Assembly (NCBI GenBank): GCA_022661535.1
Contig: JAKULF010000003.1
Location: 4,216,001 to 4,280,000 of the forward strand
Direction: 5' to 3'
Origin: Eutypa lata
Lineage: Eukaryota; Ascomycota; Sordariomycetes; Xylariales; Diatrypaceae
DNA: 64,000 nt
Under the pieces are notes generated by a model, which saw only the letters and a program-made list of their open reading frames with translations, searched no databases and was not told where the DNA came from. This document shows, in pieces, positions 36,189-48,348 of the stretch (position 1 is its first letter; each line of letters begins with the position of its first letter). Made by a program: the position numbers and the translations under genes.

Positions 36189-37707
36189 GGTGTCTGATGA
36201 ATTGGGTTGAGATGATGAAGTAAACAATCCGGAAACTATGATCTACGTCAGTGGGGTGAAAGCTTTAATCGGTGCGTGCGTTCGTGCGTTGGTGGTGTGA
36301 GAGATAGATCGCAAGCTAGGCTAGCGGGGATATGCGATTTATATTCCTTCAAATGCTTATGAAGCAGGATACCTAAGGGAAAGAAAGCGCTCGTACCTTA
36401 AGGTGGTTGAGAGATTGTTATGAGGTATGGAAGAATAAATGGGTGGAGTGGATTGTAGTGGTAGATGTCTGGCAGGAAAACAATCATCAGCGGTAAAATT
36501 GTTCTCTACTAGTTAAGGCTCCCACACCGACCGAAGTGGGAAGAAGGAATGGGGGGGCAACAGAGCAACCTGGGTCGCTTGCCAAGCTTGCAAAACCTTA
36601 GTTAAGTGGATCATGATCACGTGCTTTGCTATCTTCACATTGTCAGGCTCTATCAAACTACCATACATACGTGTACGTAGTTGTCCACTATCTTAGGCCC
36701 AACAGGAAGCTTCTAATCACTTGGGAAATACTGATTAGGTACCAGTACCTGATCTTAGCACTGGCTTCAATACCTTTTGTGAAGAGCTGAGGAAGTAAAG
36801 CTTGAAAGATGTGCAATTGTTCTTATCATTTCTCAAATAGAGATACGAAGTACTATTCTGGTACATATCATTTTATGAATTATAACTACCCTCTTAAGCG
36901 GACAAAGAGCTAAGTATATTCTGTGGACCTGCTTATTATAGACATATCTGGTTTCATTACGCCCTCAGTGAAGCCAATGGTGGTCTGCTCCAATTCAATA
37001 TTTAAATCACAAAATGACGTTGAAACCAGATTTGTTTGGTGGCGGGGTTGAACTACACTGGATGCGGGGTTTCCCAGCTAATAAATTGAATGCAGGCAGC
37101 TCAGGTCCTTGCTCCATCACTGAGACCTCCAGTCTTTGGCACCCAACATCCAACCTTTAGTCCTGCCTAAGATGCCAAACAGAGTCTGGTTGTCTTGGAT
37201 GTTTATTTGATGCAAGCAGAAAATACATGCCTACCTACCTTCCTAGCAGCTTACATAGATAGACATATTAGGTATTTACATAGGTACATAGGTAGGTAGG
37301 CAAAGACAATAGTGCCTAGGTACCCAGCCAGTCAGCTAGTCAGATGTATTACTAATCCAAGTAAGGCTGTCCTACCTACTAAACCACTTAAAGGACGCTT
37401 AGTTATAGATGTTCACAATATGGAGATACGGGCAATAGTCATCGAACACATTGCACTGTTCCAGGCGTTTGCGAAAATAAACTAGTCCATGTTGCAAGTA
37501 TTTTATGATCTCTTAGTGGATCATAATTGATTTGTATGCTTGTTTGTTTGGTTGGCATAGGATACCGAATATTGTGACTGTGGGCAAGTCTATCGCAGCC
37601 CGGGCCTTGCCACCATCATGCCAACGCTACCTCTATTTCGCGCCGTAAGGCCCCAACGGGGATTTGGGCATATATCACAGATCGCAAGTCATCTTACTTA
37701 TCGTTTC
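36189..37707. other. Intergenic spacer between Ran and Nas2 genes
   Basis: About 1.5 kb with no gene seen. Holds the Ran promoter and the Nas2 3' flank, plus a cluster of TACCTA/TAGGTA motifs at 37230-37325 and a TGATCATGATCACGTG palindromic patch near 36608-36622. Confidence 0.5.
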
Positions 37708-38623
37708 TCATTGAATTGGTAGGACGTGACAGCCTAGAGAGCCTCTTCCGCCCCAGTTCTGTCTTGGGGTCAGATTTAACTGTAGTTCTTGCCTCTGCCC
37801 TGGAGTTGTTGGGCGAGATATCTTGACAAGTATTCTCTGCTGTGAGGGGGGTCAGTAGTGTTATTGTACAACTCCAGACCTCTCAACTTCTACTGATTGC
37901 CTCTGGCAATAACCGAAGTTCATACTTACTCCTTGATTTCCTTGGACGCACTCGCCGACCTTTTTCAGGCCATCGTGGTTGTTTTTGTTAACGTAGCCGA
38001 AATTCCGAATCTCGTCTCCCGCCTTCAAGCCGGCCGAGTCTGCGGGACTGTTCGCAACCACGCTATTAACCTTGGCAAAAGGCTCTTCCAATGTTTCTGG
38101 GATGGAGTCCCCCATCATTTCGGGTCGGCTGGCGGATGGGGGAGCAATATCGTCCGTATCCTGAAGGCTCGCGAAATGTTGGTGGAGCTGTTTCTCGATA
38201 GCATTCATGAGGTCTTTGTAATCATTGCGCAGGTGGATAATTCGCGAGCGAGTAGTGCGGACTATTTCCATTGATCAGCCACAGATTTAAATAAATAAAA
38301 AACTATCCTTCCGGGGGGCTCATACTTTGTGCTACGTCGATATCTGCGCGAGGAAAGCCGCCGGCTGTCGTGAGAGGCGTGTCCATGTTAACACCGTGCT
38401 GGGAACTGCATCAGTAATCGAATCGCATGCAGAATGAAATTCAGCAACCAACCGAATCGAGAACACCACTTAGGACTTTCAGTTCGGCCTCCAGATTATC
38501 CTTCTTCAACTGCAACTCTGCGAAGGAGAGGTGCGCAGCATTACCATTAGCTAAAGGCCGCGATGATGGCCCCGAAGGGACTGTTGGTGCATGAATGTTG
38601 TCCATTCTCAAAGGAAGGCCCAT
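37708..38623 (-). CDS. NAS2: 26S proteasome regulatory chaperone Nas2/PSMD9
   Basis: Four exons, complement(join(37708..37836,37930..38261,38326..38398,38453..38623)), 234 residues. The N-terminal helical part (LQLKKDNLEAELKVLSGVLDS, then HGVNMDTPL, GFPRADIDVAQIRTTRSRI, LRNDYKDLM) and the following PDZ-like domain (VNSVVANSPADSAGLKAGDE through LTPRQNWGGRGSLGCHV) are the Nas2/PSMD9 architecture. Nas2 binds the base ATPase Rpt5 during assembly of the 19S regulatory particle. Exon 4 is needed for the conserved C-terminal block; without it the frame ends in unrelated residues. The last intron ends in a tandem CAGCAG acceptor, so a one-Gln variant (exon 4 from 37839) is possible. Intron 1 has the weak donor GTTGGT. 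A second start, 18 nt downstream at 38605 (MDNIHAP), is a plausible alternative. Confidence 0.9.
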
Positions 38624-40537
38624 TTCAAGGTTAAGCAGGTAAAAGTCATGATACGAAGAGATGGAGGTGCGAAGAGTTTAATGTTTGGTCCAGTAGAGGT
38701 GTCGGGTGTAATGAGGAAATGACGGTCTTGAATCTCTGCTACCAACATAAGCTACATAAGTAGCTACCTACCTGTAACTATGTAGAACTACCTTTTTACA
38801 TGCCATCCTCAGTCGGCAGCTGGAGACGCGTCCACCGTCCGCGGGGTCATTGATTACCTAACCTACCTACTTCGTACTTCGTACCTACATGTAGTTAGAG
38901 CTCTAGTAGATCTTATTAAGGTTAAAGGTAGGTACCTAGGTAGGTAGGTATGTAGTAGAGCTCACCTGTTGATGACCAGACTCCTTCAGCCCATCACAGC
39001 TGGCATAGATTTGTCAGTATTGCACCTTTTGGCCTATCTTACTATGTAATAACTTCTTAGTTACATTACACACTTACCTACTCACGTAGAACAGTTGCGT
39101 AACTGTTTTGTCTTGTATACATACAAATATCAAGATCGAAAAGCAACCCTACATATGCCATTGCACGAAGTATTCAAAGGAGCGAATGTACTAATCTGTT
39201 CTATATATATGCCTTCCTAGGTTCGATTGTTAGATTGCTTGTGATACGTAGCTAAAAATAAATATCTCTTGAAGAATTCGTGTATGCTAAGTTTGTAATA
39301 CGCCAATAGTGAATTGAACCACCAAGTACGAGGTATAAAGAGCTTCATGGTGCCTAAGCATTGGTTGCTAGAAACACCTCAGCTTGTGAAGTCATACAAA
39401 CAGATAGTCAAATCACCGAACACGAATATCTGCTGCTGTCCACCACCTTGATCGGGAGCATTCTGTCCAAAGAATGCACAAGTTCGACTATTTTAACCAA
39501 ATCTTACCCGAGCCCGGAGTTGACGGAAACGATAAACACTTTAGTCACGAGCATTGTGAGGCTTAATACGTCAGCAAACACAACATCTCGGTCATACATA
39601 CCTAAGTGGCTCAGAAATACGAGGAGGGAAGCTGCCTAACCCTAGGGCCGGTAAGCACTCTGATATATCTGAATAGGTAGGCAAGTAGATCTACTACCAT
39701 GTATATGAAGCCAGCCGCAATAGCTTTAGATACCCTGATAACTAGGTATGCAGCCGTAGATAGAGGGCTATATAGTGGATATGCGCCTCAACTCGAGCCG
39801 CAATAGTTAAAACCAAGTGGAGTTAGTTAGCGTTACCCTCAACACTGTCCTTATGTAGGTATGTACTGGGCAGGCTGGCAGGTATGTAGGTAAAAGGAGT
39901 TGGACGACGTATCCATAAAACCGAAACGCGCTACAATGCATAGGGAGGAGGGAGGAAGGTTCTATGAGGTAAGCAATAAATCCAACTATGTAGGTATGTA
40001 ACCATCTATTAAAGCTGTTTGAGCATCATAAAGGTGGTATTTAACTGTTCCTTATGTATCAAGGGTAAGTATTTTGCGTGGTGTAGCAACAAGAAGAAAA
40101 AAAGCCCATACAACAAGCTGCCCTGGCTACCAAAAGATCGCCATAAAAGGGTCCCAGGTTCCTCGACCCCTGGCAGAGCTTGCAGATCGTTTGGTGTTAC
40201 GTACGTGGGCTAAATTCCACTTGCAGCGAATAAAGCGGTAGATTTCATCAGGATCTGCAGCAATGACTTGCGTTTAAGTTGGGCCTTTAAGTTGACGAGA
40301 GGGCAGGAGGGATATCTTGGCAGGGAGTCTACGTAATTTATCCAACGCTAACTACCTACGTACACCAAAAAACCACTCGACACGGAGTTTTGGGTAAAAG
40401 ACTTCTCAATTACCTATAAATTTGCTTGTAGTTTGATCAACCTTACTTGAACTCAACATCTTGCACGGGTCGTCAACGTTTCAAGTCCGCAGACAAACAG
40501 ACTTCCGTTTCGCACCGCCAATAATACCAATACCAAG
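38624..40537. other. Intergenic, rich in TACCTA repeats
   Basis: About 1.9 kb, no gene seen. Dense TACCTA/GGTAGGTA motifs at 38765-38800, 38860-38950 and 39835-39990, and repeated CTACATAG/TATGTAGGTA. The right end contains the promoter of the secreted protein gene. Confidence 0.5.
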
Positions 40538-41113
40538 ATGCATTCCATTCGTCTCGTGCTCGGCCTCATGGTTGGAGTTGTGACATCGAAGACGTTCAAG
40601 TATACCCTTCCTAGCAGCGTGGAAGCAACGGCGGATTGCACCCTACCGGGCGAGTTTGAGATCTCTGATTTCAAGGTATACACGGACTTCGTCGACAACA
40701 CGAAGAACACGACCTCATTTCACTACAGTGATGTCGACACTGGCGTCGATACTAGCTGCCAGCAGAACTCGACCTCGAAGTCTACCAACACCGGCGCAGC
40801 CCAGAGATGGCCTTGTGATGATGCCAACGTCGAGTTCATCTACCAGACGACGACGACTGGCGTGTCTGGCCTGACTCTTATTGAGAAAGCCTGCCTTGAA
40901 AGGTGTGTTTTACCCTCAAGTCTTTGTTTAACCTCTAGGAAGACGCATGGGTTCGTTCTAACAGCCAACTGTAGCTCAACTTCGCTGGAAGCCTCGGGCC
41001 TCGTTAAGCCAGACCTCATCTGCACGAACACGACTTCAAGCTCGACGTGCACTGGCAAGCAATCGCCTTTGCCTGGAGACTTCACTAGCATTTCACCGGC
41101 ACCTCCTCAATAG
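40538..41113 (+). CDS. Small secreted cysteine-containing protein, possibly AA1-like
   Basis: The frame is open throughout: 191 residues unspliced. A signal peptide is clear (MHSIRLVLGLMVGVVTS). The mature part has NxT/NxS glycosylation sites and Cys at 34, 74, 93 and 119. A likely intron lies at 40903-40974 (72 nt; GTGTGT donor, TCTAAC branch, CTGTAG acceptor); its removal gives 167 residues with six Cys, an even number suited to disulfides, whereas retention gives nine. The pattern of strands and Cys (FEISDFKVYTDF, WPCDDANVEFIYQ, LTLIEKACLE) recalls AA1-like secreted fungal proteins, a family that includes allergens and plant-response elicitors; this assignment is an inference. It probably acts outside the cell. 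The next gene is a secreted lipase on the same strand. Confidence 0.7.
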   Translation: MHSIRLVLGLMVGVVTSKTFKYTLPSSVEATADCTLPGEFEISDFKVYTDFVDNTKNTTSFHYSDVDTGVDTSCQQNSTSKSTNTGAAQRWPCDDANVEFIYQTTTTGVSGLTLIEKACLERCVLPSSLCLTSRKTHGFVLTANCSSTSLEASGLVKPDLICTNTTSSSTCTGKQSPLPGDFTSISPAPPQ

Positions 41114-41948
41114 GTTCGGTTCAACCGAAATACAGCTTCGAGGAGAGGGGGATAGAGGTGAAACTTGATTTAGCTTCTGAAAATCAGCAAATATCTGTAT
41201 GTATGAGTTGGAGTGCTAAGTATGTTATGTAGCTCTATATGCTATTAGGATGACCTCTACCTACTTATATGTAGATAGTACTATTGAGCCTTTAATGTAA
41301 TACAGATATGTCTACCTATCAAGAAATAGGAAAATGTGCACCTTGCACCTACAATGTGATGACCCGTCATTTAATATATAAAGAGGCTGTTGACATGGTT
41401 TGGACTTGGCTCCTTTGGGAATTAGCCTCTAGATCATAAGACTATTGCAGTGGTGGCGTTGAGTTCGTCCAATCTAGAAGGTAGAGAGGTAGGTGGTTAT
41501 AGATGCCCCCCATGCCCTTCCCCGCGTTTTCAACCTTGGAAGGGTTTAGAGTTAAATAATCGGTGTGTTAGTTAAAGGTACCCTTGTTCGGAACGACCTG
41601 CAGCATCTTATGTTATTCTCGACGTCAGTGGCTATAAAAGTCATTGCACTCCCCAACTTTCAATGGCCCATCCCAAGACTTGAACAACAAAGCATCTAGG
41701 CATTAATAAAAATAATGCATAGAGCAGAAAGCACAGCCCGGCCAATGTGCATTTATACTTCAGGTGGTCATAGAATATCATTCTGACATAACTACCTACC
41801 TAGGAACCAATCACTACTGCTCATCATGGTCTCCTATGGTCTTGATTATGGCCACCATACAAACTAATTATTAACCTTGTGATATTTCCAACTTTAACAA
41901 TTAATAATCCTCGATACTTTATATCGCGACTCGCGTAGTCCCTATACG
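41114..41948. promoter_or_regulatory. Spacer and lipase promoter
   Basis: 835 nt, AT-rich, no gene seen. Short CTACCTACCTAGG motif near 41800-41813. Confidence 0.5.
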
Positions 41949-43187
41949 ATGCGGCTAACATCCAAAATCCTTCTTCACCTATTTCACCTAACAGCCGTCC
42001 TTGCTCTTGCATCTCCCCTCACGAACCAGAATATCCCCAAAGCACCGCAAAGCGACCTCGCACCACAAGGCATTTCGGTTCCTTTCTTTGCGTCTCTCGA
42101 ACGTCTATCCCGACTCGTCGATATTACGTACTGCGTTGGTTCAACAGGCGTCAAGCCTCCCTTTACTTGCGCTTCGAGATGCAAAGACTTTCCTACATTA
42201 GAGCTCATTACAACATGGAATACTGGCGTATTGCTAAGCGACAGCTGTGGATACATAGCTGTGGACCACGGGGAACCATCACAAGTTGGTGCGACTGTCC
42301 ATGAGAGCCAAGATCGCTTCACACATAGCCAAGACGGGGGCGCCATCGTTGTTGCATTTCGAGGGACATACAGCATCACCAATACAGTTGTCGACTTGAG
42401 CACCGTACCTCAGGAATATGTGCCATATCCATCTCCAGAAGATGGGGGGGAGACGCCACCCAAGGAGCCAGACCATAGATGTACTAATTGCACCGTGCAT
42501 ATGGGTTTCTTGTCATCATGGAAAGCTGCTCGCGACGATGTGCTGCCTCACCTCAAACAATTGCATCAACAGTACCCCGACTATCCACTGTATCTGATTG
42601 GACACAGTTTAGGTGGTGCTGTAGCTGCTCTAGCGGCCCTCGAGCTAAAGGTCATCTTTGGTTGGGACAACATCGTAGTGACGACCTTTGGTGAGCCAAG
42701 GGTTGGGAATGAAGGTTTCGTGAAGTATCTGAACACCGTCTTCGAGCTTAATAAGGGAAGCAAACCCGTCGAGGAACAGATCTATCGCCGCCTCACTCAC
42801 GTCGATGACCCTGTGCCGTTGCTACCACTTTCTGAATGGGGATACAAGTCTCATGCTGGTGAGATCTTCATTTCCAAGCCTGACCTGCCTCCTGAGCCCT
42901 CTGATATATACCCCTGTGTGGGAGACCACGACCCAAATTGCATCGCTGGCTCTGAAGACGAGACGGCTTGGATAACCCGTCGGATGGTAGAGGAGAAGAA
43001 CCAACACCCTAATGATTCGATTCTCGATCGCAGATCTTGGGGTATTCCAGCAAGGTTCAAGTTATGGCAGTTATTCTTTGCGCACCGAGACTACTTCTGG
43101 AGGCTTGGGCTTTGTATTCCCGGCGGCGACCCGTTTGATTGGGGAAGGGACAGGTATGATGATCCTACGTTGGCTAATGAGTTATGA
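41949..43187 (+). CDS. Secreted class 3 lipase (alpha/beta hydrolase)
   Basis: Single exon, 412 residues. A signal peptide (MRLTSKILLHLFHLTAVLALAS) is followed by a fungal lipase class 3 domain: the strand and oxyanion region IVVAFRGTYS, nucleophile elbow GHSLGGA (Ser220), the acid residue in HVDDPVPLLP (Asp287), and His302 in YKSHAGEIF, giving a complete catalytic triad. Ten or so Cys and an NCT glycosylation site fit an extracellular enzyme. Family members hydrolyse triacylglycerols or related esters; substrate and regulation cannot be read here. The ~100-residue C-terminal tail after the His is longer than in the compact Thermomyces-type lipases and resembles the longer Pezizomycotina forms. 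Confidence 0.92.
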   Translation: MRLTSKILLHLFHLTAVLALASPLTNQNIPKAPQSDLAPQGISVPFFASLERLSRLVDITYCVGSTGVKPPFTCASRCKDFPTLELITTWNTGVLLSDSCGYIAVDHGEPSQVGATVHESQDRFTHSQDGGAIVVAFRGTYSITNTVVDLSTVPQEYVPYPSPEDGGETPPKEPDHRCTNCTVHMGFLSSWKAARDDVLPHLKQLHQQYPDYPLYLIGHSLGGAVAALAALELKVIFGWDNIVVTTFGEPRVGNEGFVKYLNTVFELNKGSKPVEEQIYRRLTHVDDPVPLLPLSEWGYKSHAGEIFISKPDLPPEPSDIYPCVGDHDPNCIAGSEDETAWITRRMVEEKNQHPNDSILDRRSWGIPARFKLWQLFFAHRDYFWRLGLCIPGGDPFDWGRDRYDDPTLANEL

Positions 43188-45679
43188 TGGAGAATGGGTT
43201 TCGAGAGTCTAGAAAACACAGGCGCGTGAGAGTAGTTTGTTCACTTATCCTACGACCTAGTAATTACGGGCGCTTATGGTTGGGCTCCTTCATTCGGATT
43301 CACTAGCATAGTATGTATCAGGCTACTGTATAATTAGCTAATATCCTAATATCACGTTCAAATGGACTTGTTGATTACAAAGTAGATATGAGCCTCGTGC
43401 TGGTGAAAGCTTCCCTGCGCCACATTTTCTTGCTCACATGACCCTGTTGAAGAGTAGGTCGATATGTATTCCTCTTATCACACCGGTAGGGGTCTCATAA
43501 TATACTTGGGTTTCTACTATATAATTACTACGGACGGATGGTCGCCATTATCTTGAATTTGACATCCCAGCAAAATATCGCTTAATAGGAGTCGGTAGGA
43601 GGTACTACCTACCACTTAGCGAACTAGGTAAGTATAAAATATATCGGGCTGTTTAAAAGTCCGGCCAATTTATGCCTAATTCCTCAGTTACCTAAATTGA
43701 ATAGAAGCCGAGGCTTTGGGTTGATTGAATGGGAGGACCTTCAATAATCTAGCACACCACATGGCAGATTCGCTCGCTCCGAGCGAGGCTGCGATAGACC
43801 GGGCGCGTGACCCGGGCGGCTACCGGGAGGATGATTGCCAACGCACTGATTGATTCGGCACTGGCCTGCCCCCCAACCTCCAGTCAACTTCAACGACTTA
43901 AGCAGGAAAAGGGGGTCACACGATAAGGCCCTAGGTATAGACCGCCTCCGCTAACTGAATGGCTGGGCTGCCAGTGCTGCATGGGACGAAAAAGAAGGCG
44001 ATGGAGGGTATCTGTGGAGCCCGTCTTCTATTTCGGTTTAGCATGAAGGTATAACTTTCTTCGGATGTAGACTCTCGGGTCATCAGATGCGTCCCACTAC
44101 TAGGTAACCTTAGCAATGTGACCCGAGGCTGACGTCCGCCTTCAACGTGGTGAAAGGTGAAGCTAAGACATTCGAACCGAATCAAGATAGTCCCCCTTCA
44201 GCTACGTATGTATGTAGTTCTAAACAATCTAGGTATCTAGGTAGACGGAAGGCCAATATCTGGCAACGAGTAACTAACAGATGTCTGCACAACTCTCGGC
44301 ATTTAGATTGTACCTACGTAAATACCCATATACTGACATATAATCTGTCCTCCAGTATAGTGGGAACATGTCAAACTTCATTTGTTGTGGCGGTCTAGAA
44401 GGATGCCTATCCGTTGTTGACATGTACCCCTGTCTATTGTTAAGTTGAAGAGAGGTCTATGGGACTTGTCTGGCTGGCTGCTAGGGATATCATTCATCAG
44501 AGCAAAGGGTGTGAATAACTACCTCACATTACAAGGTATAATACAGATGACTCCGGAGTTTAGATCATGTAGCCTTAAACTGAAGTCAATTAATACCCTT
44601 ATCTTAGGTACAAATTTACCATTAGGTATATAGGTTGCCACTTGCCGGGCACTAGTATTGCTGCCTATGATTCTCACGAGGGGGGAAATATAGGAGTATA
44701 TGGGTGAAGATACCACCTATGTACGAAGTACACTTCTAATGGAATTATTCCCATTTGGAAACATATAGATAAATTTTATACATAATATGTATGATATAAT
44801 ACTTGCTATGAATGAAGATCTTATTTTTCTACACCGTTCCTTTTACATTGTGTACCTAAGCGGAGAGGACCACGCTTGGCCCTTTTAATCAGTAGTTCCT
44901 TTTGGGAGAGATGGCCTGTGCCCAAAGACCGGGCAGACCGGGCTGGGGCGATGTCAGTTCTTTTTAGAAGAATAAGAGCATTCTAGGTCAAGTTGGCTGT
45001 GGGGATGTTCAAATGTTAGGTAACATCGAAGATGAGGAGGTGCTCATGCATACCTCTTTGGACTGACTGGTCTCACTCTTCATTAGATGTCGCACCTGGA
45101 TGGAGGAGTCCGCCAGTCCAGCTCATTGAATGCTGTAGTAAGGCAGGAAGAGGTACATACCTAAGTCAGGTAGGTATCTTTGTACCTACAATGTAGGGGA
45201 TTCTACATAGCTGCCTAGGTACCCAGCTACGCACGAGCCACGTAATGTATGTAGTCTTCCTTTACCTATCAACCCCACTAGATACAGTAGCCCAACCAAC
45301 AGAATGCTAGCACCAGGTAGAATGGCAGAGTGAAAAAGCACATACCACATACCATACGTACCTAAACTGCTAAGCAAAAAAGGCGTGCGCCGTGCGGTGC
45401 GGGACAAGGACTTGGATAAAGCACTGCACTGATTTTCTTTGATGTGGTGGTGGTCGACACCCCAGGCTCTCTACTCTAATAAGTTTGAATTCTCGATCAA
45501 GCAATTTCTCAAGACAATACTTAACTACCTCCAAATAAACACAACACTTCGCGCGGCAACGCCCTTTTAAGACCCTGTAGTAATTTGACGATAAACCACC
45601 AGCAAACCAATACCTTTCGTATTCTTTCTTTTTGAAGACTTCATTCATTCTAGAATTCATTCGCCAATAGTACCACATC
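43188..45679. other. Intergenic, 2.5 kb, with a GC-rich inverted repeat
   Basis: No gene seen. A GC-rich patch at 43770-43830 stands out in AT-rich surroundings: an inverted repeat CTCGCTC-C-GAGCGAG (43773-43787) followed by three CCGGG copies. TACCTA/TAGGTA motifs occur at 43605-43635, 44225-44245 and 45150-45220. The 14-3-3 promoter is at the right end. Confidence 0.5.
43773..43787. repeat. Short GC-rich inverted repeat
   Basis: Seven-base arms CTCGCTC and GAGCGAG separated by one base, with overlapping alternative pairing. Position roughly 600 nt downstream of the lipase stop. Confidence 0.6.
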
Positions 45680-46959
45680 ATGACTTCCGAAGTAAGTTGC
45701 TTGCTCCCCCGCTAATCTTCCCCCCCCATGACTCCAATACCCTTTTCCATGTTCGCGGGCTGCCTTGTCTCGGTGCCCGCCTTTCGTGATGGCACTCTAC
45801 CTACCCATGGAAAACAAAACAACACAATGGCAATATTTGATCTTTCTCTACCCAATACTTTAATTGAGTTACCGTACAGCTTTGCTAACTATTCTTCCCA
45901 TCAATTTAGCGTGAAAGGTTCGTGTTATATCCCGCCATCTACGATATCCCGCCATACTAGTGTGGTCCAACCCGCTTTGGGGATTTCCATTACTGACATA
46001 CCATTCTCTGTAATAGCAAGACTTTCCTCGCTCGCCTCTGCGAGCAGGCTGAGCGCTACGATGAGATGGTTACCTACATGAAGGAGGTTGCCAAGCTTGG
46101 TGGAGAGCTTACCGTGGATGAGCGTAACCTGCTGTCCGTCGCGTACAAGAACGTTGTTGGTACTCGACGTGCCTCGTGGAGAATCATCTCCTCGATCGAG
46201 CAGAAGGAGGAATCCAAGGGCTCCGAGAAGCACGTCGACACGATCCGAAACTACCGCAACAAGATTGAAGCCGAGCTTGAGAGGGTCTGCCAGGATGTCT
46301 TGGATGTCCTTGACGAGAGCCTGATCCCCAATGCTGCGACCGGCGAGTCCAAGGTCTTCTATCACAAGATGTATGTTTCTTACCTGCAGCCCTGTGGTGT
46401 CCGTTATGGTTTAAATTGTCTAACCTTGGTTTCACCGCAATAGGAAGGGTGATTATCACCGATACTTGGCCGAGTTTGCTTCAGGTGAGAAGCGTAAGGT
46501 TGCCGCCACTGCCGCCCACGAGGCTTACAAGGTGAGAAAACAATAAGAATATAACGCCCGTGTGTTTAGAGAATGTGTTCACTAACGATGTTTATCCAGA
46601 GCGCCACCGATGTTGCTCAGACCGAGCTCACCCCCACTCACCCCATCCGCCTTGGCCTTGCCCTTAACTTCTCAGTCTTCTACTACGAGATCCTCAACTC
46701 GCCCGACCGTGCCTGTCATCTTGCCAAGCAGGCATTTGATGATGCCATTGCTGAACTCGACTCATTGTCCGAGGAGTCGTACCGCGACAGCACTCTCATC
46801 ATGCAGCTTCTCCGTGACAACCTCACCCTGTGGACCTCTAGTGATAGTGCCGAGGGCGAGGGTGCCGCCGCCCAGGAGGCTCCTAAGGAGGACAAGCCGG
46901 CCGAAGAGGCTGAGAAGAAGGATGAGGAGGCCGCACCTGCGCCTGCGGCCGAGTCTTAA
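45680..46959 (+). CDS. 14-3-3 protein
   Basis: Five exons, 45680-45691, 45910-45917, 46017-46370, 46444-46531 and 46600-46959; 273 residues. Exon 1 encodes MTSE, and exon 2 is only 8 nt (Arg, Glu and two bases of Ser), giving [20 protein letters not shown], which is what I recall for filamentous-fungal 14-3-3 proteins. The 14-3-3 signatures [20 protein letters not shown] and [22 protein letters not shown] (here [18 protein letters not shown]) are intact, as are the phosphopeptide-binding Lys, two Arg and Tyr positions ([19 protein letters not shown]). The tail is a variable Ala/Glu/Lys-rich extension. These dimers bind phosphoserine/threonine proteins in signalling and cell-cycle control. The donor after exon 2 is GTTCGT, a weak site; the branch (TACTGAC) and acceptor (ATAG) of that intron are good. 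Confidence 0.95.
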
Positions 46960-48348
46960 ACGGCTCGTTTCATGATACCTCCATGTCTCTACTGCACTTA
47001 GATGCTCTGTCGGGACTTTCTCTTAAGGGCTGAGGTTCGCCGATACCCATGCTGGCGAAGGGTTTGTGACATTCGGTCAAGAGGGGCGGTATGGGAGTTG
47101 GTTGTTCACAGGGCTGGAAATGCAGGCATTGATTTCCTTGTCGCTTTTCCACAGGAAACGTCAGTAGAGGCTACATCGTAGTGTGGCTCCTACTTGGCAA
47201 TACCAGAACCTATTCACGACTATAGTAGTGTTGTCTGCACCCTATCCTCGTGTGTACAGAGCGGGAAGGCTCTTGAATGATAGCGTGTGGACGCTTCTCG
47301 TTGTTTCATCATTTCCTTCATATTGTATTTCCCGGAAGAGATATCTCATCTTTTCCCTCCTTGTTTCATCAGCACACAGTACACCATCGCTGGAATTGGC
47401 CTTGCCTGTCGAGGATCTCACATGATGAACCCCCCTCACATACGGGCAAACCAACTACACTACACTGAATTGACATGGACCTCTTCCACTAGGCATGAGC
47501 GGCTGACCAGCTAGACAGTTATTTGGCTCCTGTCAATGATTGATGCCCAACCGAATCCGGAAGTGTCGGCCAGGTGACGTGTGTTTAGTGTATCATCCAT
47601 TGCAAACCAGTGTGGCTAAAGCCAACCCCAGAAATAAAGCAAAATTCACAGTATTGATTAACTTGATTATTATATCCAGTGATGCCTGTTCTGCCCTATC
47701 TAGTACATAGTGAATGTACTGCTTGTCTTTATCGTGTCTTGATTACAACATGTTTGTTCCCGGAACCTTAGACAGAATGATAATGTCGCTAGATTAAGGG
47801 CTCCCAACTTGCCAGCTTAGACTGCGTATACCAGTTAAGAAACAATCTACTCGTATCTAGAGTGCAAACAAGTTCTGTGCTTTGAATGTACTTATGCACG
47901 GGTTACCTCAGATTAACAAGGGCTGTTACAGTTAGGGTATTCATTATGTGGTTGCATGTGACAAGGACTGATTTATAAGGGGGGGTTAGTTAAACCCTCA
48001 ATAAGTGCATAAGCATAACAATGATATGCAAGCACTTAGTATTAGTTATTAGTATGCAGTGCTTATGCTGTATACACCTACTCACCTAAACTGCATACGA
48101 TCAGCCTTACATTTATGATTTTAGGGTCCAAATAATATTCACCCTTGCATCCCCAGCCTCATTGGGGCTGACATTAATTAGTAAGAGCACGATATTTTTG
48201 TATCTTACAAGTCGGCGAGCAATCACATCGATGCCACGCTTCCAGGTTCCTGGTGAATCCTGATGCCTTTAGCAGTGCTTGACTCTAGCATGTGTTGTCA
48301 TCTAGATTGCTCCCTTCTATCCTCGACCGCCTTGCTTGCTATATAAGC
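46960..48348. other. Intergenic spacer and phosphatase promoter
   Basis: About 1.4 kb, no gene seen. The first ~250 nt are probably the 14-3-3 3' untranslated region; the middle (47600-48200) is AT-rich. Confidence 0.5.

Noticed and set aside
40903..40938. 36-nt version of the secreted-protein intron ending at CTCTAG
   Set aside because: Too short for a fungal intron; the acceptor at 40974 gives 72 nt with a proper TCTAAC branch.
48292..48348. Upstream extension of the synaptojanin frame to 48292
   Set aside because: It opens with GTG and adds unconserved residues; the first ATG is at 48349.
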